Shown piece after piece: positions 1 to 5,121 of a stretch of 12,293 nucleotides of DNA (its first letter is position 1; each line of letters begins with the position of its first letter). Origin of the DNA: Anaerolineae bacterium (GTDB lineage Bacteria; Chloroflexota; Anaerolineae; B4-G1; DUEL01). The notes beneath the pieces were generated by a model that saw nothing but the letters and a program-made list of their open reading frames with translations, had not been told where the DNA came from and made no database searches. Where the stretch lies: NCBI GenBank assembly GCA_029932895.1, contig JAOZPF010000066.1, positions 1 to 12,293 of the forward strand, written 5' to 3'. The translations under genes were made by a program, and so were the position numbers.

Positions 1-56
1 AGAGCAGGGGACTCTTAATCCCTTGGTTACAGGTTCGAGTCCTGTGCGGGTCACCA
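1..56 (+). tRNA. tRNA-Lys (anticodon CTT), 5' part outside the window
   Basis: The window opens inside a tRNA at about standard position 21. The 3' strand of the D stem (GAGC, 2-5) is followed by an anticodon arm with a 5-bp stem 7-11/19-23 and the loop CTCTTAA at 12-18. This puts the anticodon CTT at 14-16, which reads the lysine codon AAG. The T arm is ACAGG-TTCGAGT-CCTGT (29-45), followed by a 7-nt acceptor strand, discriminator A and an encoded CCA ending at 56. The arm sequences resemble bacterial tRNA-Lys. The 5' acceptor strand and most of the D arm lie before the window, so full folding cannot be tested. Confidence 0.93.
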
Positions 57-65
57 GGACGGCGA

Positions 66-103
66 GGGCGGCCTCCGCATTGCGGGGGCCGCCCCTGTTC
101 TTG
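66..103 (+). terminator. Probable intrinsic terminator after tRNA-Lys
   Basis: A 13-bp hairpin pairs 66-78 with 82-94 around the loop ATT. It is GC-rich, with one G-T pair, and is followed by CTGTTCTT, a weak T-rich tail on the plus strand. It begins 10 bp after the tRNA CCA end and lies just beyond the stop of the convergent gene at 117. It probably ends the tRNA transcript and may also hinder leftward transcription, although the minus side has no T tract. Confidence 0.7.
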
Positions 104-116
104 GCTGGCGTTCGGC

Positions 117-1226
117 TCAATATCGCAGCAGTGCGCCGACGCCGGCAGGCGCTAGCTGCGGGTTCTGGTCCACGACTTCGACGTTGCCACCCTCTTCGAT
201 CACTTTGGTGACCACGGCCTCGGCCGCATCGGGTATCTCGATGAACTTGCCACCGCAGAATGGGCAGGTGTCGAGCGCTTGAGTGGTGAGATAGTCGCAG
301 TGGTCGCAGCGGTAACCGGGGGCGCGGTAAGAGCGGTCGATGATCAACGTGCGGATGCGGCCTTCGTGAGCAGCGCTCAGGGTCCCATCCAACCCGACGA
401 CCCCTTCGCGCCCTTTGCTGGCTGCGGTAAATACCGCTTGGACGATCTCGGCCTTGCGCGTTTCCTCGGCCTGGCGGATGATTTGCAGTGAGCGTTCCAG
501 TAGCTCGGGCTTGGTGGTCCCCGGGTCGGCCCCGAAAGAGCCGATAACTTTGCCCCGTAGCGACTTGGGGAGCAGGTCGCGGAACTGGGCGACGGTGGGC
601 TCAGCGCCGGCCAGGATCATGTGCTGTGGCTTGTGCCGGCGGGAGAAGCGTGCAGCCTCCTTGGCGATCTCGCGCAGGTTACGGGTGACCATTTCCTCCT
701 CTCGCCGGCTCGAGATCGGCGCGCCGCCGCGCCGTCCGGGGCCGCCGGACGAGCCGCGCCCCTTCTTTAGCTTGCGCACTTGGCTTCCCGCGACTACCTG
801 CTGCTCAACCAGTTCCCCTAGTTGGAACAGGAAGAACTGGGCGTCCTGGCGGCTCACCAGGATCACGGCGTAGCGACCATAGGCGTTCATCAGGGCTGCC
901 AGCGGCGAGAGGTAGGGACGGCGGGCGACAGTGGCGCCAGAGGCGACGGGGATGTTCAGGGGGTAGACGCGCCAAAAGTCGGCTTTGACGCAGGCAAAGA
1001 TGATGACACCCCGGCCTGACCAGTCGTATTCGTGCTCAAAGTAGCGCCGCACAGCCGCGATGTCCTCTGGATTAGCTTCATCCTCGACCTCCTCCAATAT
1101 GCGCCGCAGGGAGAGGAGGTATTCCTCACTCGTGTGCTCCGTTGGGTCAACGTTCAAATAGATGCTCAGGATAGGGTTGTCGCTCTGGAATCTGGTCAGC
1201 TTGCGCAGTTCTTTTTCGTCAATCAT
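117..1226 (-). CDS. eRF1-like bacterial release-factor homologue (baeRF type) with zinc ribbon
   Basis: This 369-residue protein resembles the middle and C-terminal domains of eukaryotic/archaeal release factor 1. Residues 1-110 form an N-terminal alpha/beta region (SIYLNVDP at 21-28). Residues 115-250 match the eRF1 M domain: a basic loop at 153-170 takes the place of the GGQ loop, then a long helix, then ILAGAEPTVAQF (204-215) and KVIGSF. Residues 255-369 match the L7Ae-like C domain (GLDGTL...EGRIRTLII). It carries a four-cysteine zinc ribbon, C307/C310/C321/C324, as archaeal RF1 does. The loop reads GGPGRRGGAP (161-170), with no Gln, so ordinary peptide release is doubtful. Known baeRF/VLRF1-like proteins are linked to ribosome rescue and quality control; that role here is inference. 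The start has a good Shine-Dalgarno (AAAGGA). It lies 35 nt after htrA and is probably the last gene of the dnaJ-htrA operon. Family membership is fairly sure; the exact baeRF subfamily is not. Confidence 0.82.
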   Translation of the reverse strand: MIDEKELRKLTRFQSDNPILSIYLNVDPTEHTSEEYLLSLRRILEEVEDEANPEDIAAVRRYFEHEYDWSGRGVIIFACVKADFWRVYPLNIPVASGATVARRPYLSPLAALMNAYGRYAVILVSRQDAQFFLFQLGELVEQQVVAGSQVRKLKKGRGSSGGPGRRGGAPISSRREEEMVTRNLREIAKEAARFSRRHKPQHMILAGAEPTVAQFRDLLPKSLRGKVIGSFGADPGTTKPELLERSLQIIRQAEETRKAEIVQAVFTAASKGREGVVGLDGTLSAAHEGRIRTLIIDRSYRAPGYRCDHCDYLTTQALDTCPFCGGKFIEIPDAAEAVVTKVIEEGGNVEVVDQNPQLAPAGVGALLRY

Positions 1227-1261
1227 CGTTTTGTCCTTTCTGAAAAGGAATGAACATCAGA

Positions 1262-2434
1262 CTACCGCGGTCGCTCGCCCAATACAACGGGGATGTGTAG
1301 CTCTTGCCCATCCCGTAACACGGTCAGCGTGACAGTCTGACCGGCCTCGGTCTCTAACACCAAGTAGGCGATCAGGTGGGCAAAGTCCTGAATCTCGTGG
1401 CCGTCGACCCCGGTGATGATGTCGCCACCGGCCCGCACGAGTATCCCCATGACCACCACCTCATGGTCGCCGCCGAGGATCCCGGCCTGGTCTGCCGGCC
1501 CTCCCGGTTCCACCGCACTGACCAGCACCCCGCGCCGAGTGGGGAGGCCCAGCTCGGGGGCCAGTTGGGCCACGCTGAATTCGCCGTTTGATGTAATGCC
1601 GAGGTAGGGGTAGCGGTAGAATCCCTCCTCGATCAGGTGGGGGACAATGCAGGCGACGGTGTTGGCCGGGATGGCAAAGCTGACCCCCATGTTGACGCCT
1701 GCTGTCGTCTGGATGGCCGAGTTGACGCCGATCACCCGCCCCTGGACGTCGAGCAGCGGCCCCCCCGAGTTGCCAGGGTTGATCGGCGCGTCGGTCTGGA
1801 TGATCTCGGGATTGCGAAAGTAGCCGCCGCTCTCGGTGGCGCGGGTGCCCAGCGTGCGGCCCAGGCCGCTGATGATCCCCGTCGTCATCGTTCCCTCCCA
1901 CCCAAACGGGTTGCCGATGGCGATCACCCGCTGCCCGACGGCCAATGCGTCCGAGTCGCCCAGCTCCAGCGGCACCGCGCCTGACGGCAGGTCCGGCACC
2001 ACGATTACGGCCAAGTCCGAGTCTGGGTCGGCGCCCAGGACATGGCCCTCCCGCAGGCTGCCGTCGCTGAAGGTGACCCAGATGATGTCGGCGTTCTCGA
2101 CGACATGGTTGTTGGTGACAATGTGCCCCGCGGTGTCGATCAGGAACCCCGAGCCGGTGCCGAATGTGCTCGCCTCGCTGCCGCTGTCCTCTCTGACGTT
2201 GATGTTGACCACTCCAGGGATGACGCGGGCGTAGAGATTGATGAGCAAGAGGTCCTCTGCAGTGGCCTCGGCCACCAGAGACTGGGGCAGGAGGGTAGGG
2301 GTGGCAACGACGACCGGTGGGGGGAGGGGATACGGCGTGGCCGTCGGAGATGCCGGTTCGCCGGAGGAGACGCAACCGGACAGGCTCAACATCAGGGTTC
2401 CGATTGCAAGCAGAGGCCACCCGAGCCTGATCAT
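1262..2434 (-). CDS. HtrA/Deg-family serine protease, lipoprotein, one PDZ domain
   Basis: A 390-residue envelope protease that probably degrades or chaperones misfolded proteins outside the membrane. Residues 1-20 are a signal peptide ending in a lipobox, LSGC with Cys21 as the lipidation site. A Pro/Thr-rich linker (about 25-52) follows, then a trypsin-like domain at about 63-270. The catalytic triad is intact: His110 in TNNHVV, Asp140 in DSDLAV and Ser223 in GNSGGP. One PDZ domain spans about 277-385. Its carboxylate-binding part carries an insert between GGD (321-323) and GGD (337-339), a form often seen in Deg proteases of Chloroflexota and cyanobacteria. The gene starts 15 nt after the dnaJ stop, with GGGAAAG upstream of the ATG, so the two are translated from one message. 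Anchoring to the membrane through lipid rather than a transmembrane helix is the main departure from DegP. Family assignment is firm; substrate is unknown. Confidence 0.95.
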   Translation of the reverse strand: MIRLGWPLLAIGTLMLSLSGCVSSGEPASPTATPYPLPPPVVVATPTLLPQSLVAEATAEDLLLINLYARVIPGVVNINVREDSGSEASTFGTGSGFLIDTAGHIVTNNHVVENADIIWVTFSDGSLREGHVLGADPDSDLAVIVVPDLPSGAVPLELGDSDALAVGQRVIAIGNPFGWEGTMTTGIISGLGRTLGTRATESGGYFRNPEIIQTDAPINPGNSGGPLLDVQGRVIGVNSAIQTTAGVNMGVSFAIPANTVACIVPHLIEEGFYRYPYLGITSNGEFSVAQLAPELGLPTRRGVLVSAVEPGGPADQAGILGGDHEVVVMGILVRAGGDIITGVDGHEIQDFAHLIAYLVLETEAGQTVTLTVLRDGQELHIPVVLGERPR

Positions 2435-2449
2435 TACTTTCCCGTGTCG

Positions 2450-3388
2450 CTACCGTTGCCGGCTCCTTTCAGCCGGACCGTGCTGACCGCGAGCCAGTTC
2501 CTCGAACAGCGCTTTTTCGTGGTCGCTGAGGTGGGATGGCACCTGCACGTGGACCACGGCGTACATATCGCCTCGGCTGTTGGGGCTTGAGGAGATAGGC
2601 ATGCCCTTGCCGCGCAGGCGAAAGGTCTTGCCCCCGCTGGTTCCGGCGGGGATTTTGAGCGTTACCACTCCATCAAGGGTTTCTACCGGCACCTTGCCGC
2701 CCAGAACCGCCGTGTAGAGGTCCACATCCAGGTCGCGCCACAGGTCGTTTCCTTGCAGGCGAAATACGGGATGCGGCTTGATGGTCACGTCGAGATAGAG
2801 ATCGCCAGCGGGGGCACCGGCGCGTCCCGGCTGGCCCTGACCGGCCAGCCGAATGCGGGAGTTGGCCCGTGCTCCGGGGGGAATCCTGGCTGTGACCGTG
2901 TGGCCGTTGGCCCGGTTGAAACGCCTGGTCGTGCCGTGGAGCGCTTCCTCCAGGGTGAGCTCCACGGGGACGTTGAGATCCCTGCCGCGTCGCGGACGGC
3001 GGGTGGCGGCCGAACCGCCAAAGATCGCCTCAATCAGGTCGGCCAGGTTCCCCTGACTGAAGAGGTCGTCTGGGTCGACACGGCGGGTCCGGGGGCCGGC
3101 CTGCCCAAACCACTGCCGGGCAAAGTCCTCGAACCCACCGGGTGCGGTGCGCGTCTGCCGCCACTGGCTCCAGCCAGCGCCTAGCTGGTCGTATTGACGG
3201 CGTTTCTGTGGGTCGGAGAGCACCTGGTAAGCCTCGTTGATCTGCTTGAAGCGCTCCTCAGCCGCCTGGTCGCCGGGGTTGACATCGGGATGAAACTGGC
3301 GGGCCAACTTGCGATAGGCCCGCTTGATATCGTCTTGACTTGCGTTGCGACTAACACCCAGAACCCGATAGTAATCTTGATACTCCAT
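2450..3388 (-). CDS. DnaJ/CbpA-type J-domain co-chaperone (type B, no zinc finger)
   Basis: A 312-residue Hsp40 that would stimulate ATP hydrolysis by DnaK and deliver unfolded clients in the cytoplasm. Residues 4-68 are a J domain with the essential HPD at 33-35. Residues 70-135 are a Gly/Arg/Phe-containing linker. Residues 137-300 are the two beta-rich client-binding domains (LNVPVELTLEEALHGT, then LWRDLDVDLYTAVLGGKV) and a short C-terminal tail. The CxxCxGxG zinc repeats of DnaJ proper are absent, which makes it CbpA-like (type B). The length matches CbpA (about 306). The ATG lies 24-30 nt after the predicted transcription start, with TAGGG as a modest Shine-Dalgarno. It is the first gene of the operon with htrA and the eRF1-like gene. 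No CIRCE-type operator is visible in the promoter, so HrcA control is not supported. Confidence 0.93.
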   Translation of the reverse strand: MEYQDYYRVLGVSRNASQDDIKRAYRKLARQFHPDVNPGDQAAEERFKQINEAYQVLSDPQKRRQYDQLGAGWSQWRQTRTAPGGFEDFARQWFGQAGPRTRRVDPDDLFSQGNLADLIEAIFGGSAATRRPRRGRDLNVPVELTLEEALHGTTRRFNRANGHTVTARIPPGARANSRIRLAGQGQPGRAGAPAGDLYLDVTIKPHPVFRLQGNDLWRDLDVDLYTAVLGGKVPVETLDGVVTLKIPAGTSGGKTFRLRGKGMPISSSPNSRGDMYAVVHVQVPSHLSDHEKALFEELARGQHGPAERSRQR

Positions 3389-3418
3389 GTGCCCTACCCA
3401 ACCATTCCCTTGTCTCTC

Positions 3419-3446
3419 ATTGTACCCAGAAGGACGGCCTTGTCAA
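3419..3446 (-). promoter_or_regulatory. Sigma-70-type promoter for the dnaJ-htrA-baeRF operon
   Basis: On the minus strand the -35 is TTGACA (3441-3446), the spacer is 16 bp, and the -10 is TACAAT (3419-3424). Both boxes are at or one base from consensus. Transcription would start near 3412, giving a leader of about 24 nt before the ATG at 3388. No other convincing promoter was seen in the short gaps between the three genes, which supports a single transcript. Confidence 0.85.
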
Positions 3447-3456
3447 GGCATGTCCG

Positions 3457-3651
3457 CTAGTGACGTAGGGCAATCGCATGTTTTCAGCGAGGCTCCACAG
3501 GCTCTAGGCCAAAATCCGGACAACTCTTGCCACGAATCGCACGAATTTCACGAAAACCAGGACGAGAATTCGTGGCCTGATGTGTGGAATCAGCGCTCCT
3601 TTTGCCCTACCTGGGCAGACCTTGCTGGAAAATGCGATCGCCCTAGTGACG
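3457..3651. mobile_element. MITE-like element with terminal inverted repeats and 9-bp flanking duplication
   Basis: Two inverted copies of a 24-25 bp sequence face each other at 3468-3492 and 3620-3643. On the outside-in reading they begin GGGCAATCGCATGTTTTC and GGGCGATCGCATTTTCC and agree at about 21 of 25 positions, with one gap. They are flanked by a direct repeat, CTAGTGACG at 3457-3465 and 3643-3651, which looks like a target-site duplication, although it overlaps the right end by one base. The interior (about 130 bp) encodes nothing recognisable and contains a nested palindrome at 3529-3576. The size, ends and lack of coding capacity fit a non-autonomous element moved by a transposase elsewhere in the genome. 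The responsible IS family is not recognised. Confidence 0.6.
3529..3576. repeat. Nested palindrome with three tandem CACGAA 9-mers
   Basis: Three 9-bp units follow head to tail: CACGAATCG (3531-3539), CACGAATTT (3540-3548) and CACGAAAAC (3549-3557). The first is also half of an inverted repeat, GCCACGAAT (3529-3537) with ATTCGTGGC (3568-3576). The arrangement resembles scattered ACGAATT-type intergenic repeats found in environmental genomes, but that resemblance is from memory only. It sits in the middle of the MITE-like element. Confidence 0.6.
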
Positions 3652-3841
3652 CAGAGCTTTCCCAAGGTGGGTCAAATTGGCAATCTGGCTACTGGGCACC
3701 TGCCCGCGACATCATTCATGGGGTGCCACTTGGCCCGGACGTTCACGTTCATCAAGAGCCAACCCTTGCAGGCTGGAGGCCAGCTCCCGGAGGGGGCTTG
3801 GCCGGGCGAGAGCGAGCCAGGGTCGAAACACGCTCCCACTG
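3652..3841. other. Non-coding stretch upstream of the mscS promoter
   Basis: This stretch lies between the MITE-like element and the mscS promoter. The mscS reading frame is open through it, but no ribosome binding site or domain-like protein supports translation here. No tRNA, strong hairpin or obvious operator was recognised. It is best read as spacer, possibly with decayed repeat sequence. Confidence 0.5.
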
Positions 3842-3870
3842 TTGACGCCAAGACGCTGCTCGTCTATAAT
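3842..3870 (+). promoter_or_regulatory. Sigma-70-type promoter for mscS
   Basis: The -35 is TTGACG (3842-3847), the spacer is 17 bp, and the -10 is a perfect TATAAT (3865-3870). Transcription would start near 3877 and the ATG follows at 3907. The promoter lies inside the longer open frame that runs into mscS, which argues that translation really starts at 3907. Confidence 0.87.
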
Positions 3871-3906
3871 CCCCTCGTCACGGGATCACATGCAAGGGGG
3901 GAGAAT

Positions 3907-4734
3907 ATGGACCTGAGTAGTTCACTGCCATTTCTGCAAAGGGTGGTGCTGGTGACCGTCATTGCTGTCTTGGGGGTCGTCGCTATCGAGTTTCTCGGCC
4001 GGAGGGTGCTGCGTGCTATACGCGGCGCAGAGGGGATAGGCGAGGAGCGGCGGCAGCGGCTAGTGACTCTCGTCGGTGTTCTGCGGTGGGCGCTCTATAC
4101 GCTGGCTGCGACTGTCGCCCTGTTGATGCTGCTTGGCAACTTTGTGGACATCACTCCCCTCCTCGCCAGCGCGGGCGTGTTCGGGCTGGCTGTCAGCCTG
4201 GGGGCCCAGTCTCTGATCACGGATCTCATCGCTGGCCTGGTCATCCTGGCCGAGAATCAATACAACGTGGGAGATGTGGTGGAGGTGGGTGGGGTAGCGG
4301 GCACGGTGGAGCGGCTCACACTGCGCGCCACCTACCTGCGGAGCGTGGAGGGAAGCCTGCATATCGTCCCTAATGGGGAGGTGCGGGTCGTCTCCAATCA
4401 GACCAAGGATTGGTCACAGGCGCTTGTAGAGGTCGGTGTGGCCTACGAGGAGGACCTGGACCACGTGCTCGGGGTGCTGCGCCAAGTGGCTGATGGGATG
4501 GCAGCGGACCCGGCCTACGCGCCGCGCCTGTTGGGTCCGCCGCAGGTGGTTGGGCCGGTTAGCCTGGGCGACTGGGCGGTCACGGTGCGGGTGATGGTCA
4601 GGACCCGGCCCGGACAGCATTGGGAAGTGGCCCGCGAGTTGCGCAAACGCATCCTCGATGTGTGCAAGAGGGAGGGGATCAGCCTGCCCTACCCGCGGCA
4701 GGAACTGCTCGTGTCACGTCTCTCCTTGGAGTAA
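3907..4734 (+). CDS. MscS-family small-conductance mechanosensitive channel
   Basis: A 275-residue inner-membrane channel that would open under membrane tension and release solutes on osmotic downshock. The order matches MscS: TM1 at about 11-31, TM2 at about 58-80, and the pore-lining TM3 at about 84-116, with Gly/Ala packing (ASAGVFGLAVSLGAQSLITD). The beta domain follows, with VGDVVEVGGVAGTVE (121-135), VPNGEV (154-159) and SNQTKDWS (163-170). An alpha/beta C-terminal region runs to the end. Length is close to E. coli MscS (286). The frame is open from 3580, but the start at 3907 is preferred. It follows a strong Shine-Dalgarno (AAGGGGGGAG) and a near-perfect promoter, and the added upstream residues are low in complexity and unlike the family. 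The gene appears monocistronic, since thrS has its own promoter. Confidence 0.94.
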   Translation: MDLSSSLPFLQRVVLVTVIAVLGVVAIEFLGRRVLRAIRGAEGIGEERRQRLVTLVGVLRWALYTLAATVALLMLLGNFVDITPLLASAGVFGLAVSLGAQSLITDLIAGLVILAENQYNVGDVVEVGGVAGTVERLTLRATYLRSVEGSLHIVPNGEVRVVSNQTKDWSQALVEVGVAYEEDLDHVLGVLRQVADGMAADPAYAPRLLGPPQVVGPVSLGDWAVTVRVMVRTRPGQHWEVARELRKRILDVCKREGISLPYPRQELLVSRLSLE

Positions 4735-4777
4735 TAACCCCTGGGTGACTGTTGGGGTCGGTGCAGCAATTCCGGCC

Positions 4778-4800
4778 TGGGCCTTGCAATTTGTGGCCCA
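4778..4800. repeat. Short inverted repeat after mscS, possible weak terminator
   Basis: TGGGCC (4778-4783) and GGCCCA (4795-4800) form a 6-bp stem with an 11-nt loop, 44 bp after the mscS stop and just before the thrS promoter. There is no T tract on the plus side, so an intrinsic terminator function is only possible. It may be the sole candidate ending the mscS transcript. Confidence 0.3.
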
Positions 4801-4810
4801 AGACGGACGG

Positions 4811-4839
4811 TTGACAATTCTGAAAGAGTCGGCTACAAT
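4811..4839 (+). promoter_or_regulatory. Sigma-70-type promoter for the thrS leader
   Basis: The -35 is a perfect TTGACA (4811-4816), the spacer is 17 bp, and the -10 is TACAAT (4834-4839). Transcription would start near 4846, about 25 nt before stem I of the T-box leader and about 275 nt before the thrS ATG. Confidence 0.9.
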
Positions 4840-4867
4840 AATAGCACAGTTGGGAATGTAAAAGTGT

Positions 4868-5103
4868 TGACCGGGACGAGTACCGGCCGGCAATGGTCCT
4901 AGAGAGGGGGGGCCAATGGCTGAAAGCCCCCTCGACCAGACGGCCGGGAAAACCACCCGCGAGCGGGCTCCCCAAATCGTTGCGGCGAGAGTATGGAGCC
5001 CCGGTCAGGCCCGTTATCGCCTCTGAGAGCGGCATTGGCTGCCGAACTTGGGTGGAACCACGTGGGAAGCCCCCCTGCGCCCCAAGGCGCGGGGGGTTTT
5101 GTT
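4868..5103 (+). promoter_or_regulatory. T-box leader responding to tRNA-Thr, with terminator
   Basis: This leader senses uncharged tRNA-Thr and lets transcription continue into thrS when charging is low. Stem I starts with GGG (4873-4875) paired to CCC (4956-4958). The specifier loop has ACGAGTA (4876-4882) on one side and GAAAACCA (4948-4955) on the other. A 7-bp helix then pairs 4883-4889 with 4941-4947. The specifier codon is therefore ACC (Thr) at 4952-4954, followed by the usual purine. AGAGAG (4901-4906) fits the conserved AG-bulge of distal stem I. Stem II pairs 4965-4971 with 4995-5001 and carries AGTA at 4990-4993. The T-box sequence is GGGTGGAACCACG (5050-5062); TGGA would pair with an acceptor end UCCA. 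The terminator hairpin is 5070-5096, with a GCGCC/GGCGC core and a six-C/six-G outer stem, followed by TTTTGTT. Confidence 0.93.
5070..5103 (+). terminator. Intrinsic terminator of the thrS T-box
   Basis: An 11-bp stem pairs CCCCCC (5070-5075) and GCGCC (5077-5081) with GGCGC (5086-5090) and GGGGGG (5091-5096). T5076 is bulged and the loop is CCAA. TTTTGTT follows. It lies directly after the T-box sequence and 19 bp before the thrS start, the expected place for the switchable terminator. Confidence 0.92.
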
Positions 5104-5121
5104 ATAGTAAGGAGGAGCAAG

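Noticed and set aside
3389..3460. CIRCE (HrcA) operator upstream of dnaJ
   Set aside because: No TTAGCACTC / GAGTGCTAA inverted repeat is present around the promoter.
3580..3906. N-terminal extension of the mscS reading frame by 109 residues
   Set aside because: A near-perfect promoter (3842-3870) and a strong Shine-Dalgarno lie inside or just after it. The added residues are unlike the family, and the start at 3907 gives a normal MscS length.
4993..5121. Upstream in-frame start for thrS
   Set aside because: It would be translated through the T-box sequence and terminator hairpin. The start at 5122 has an AAGGAGGAG ribosome binding site.
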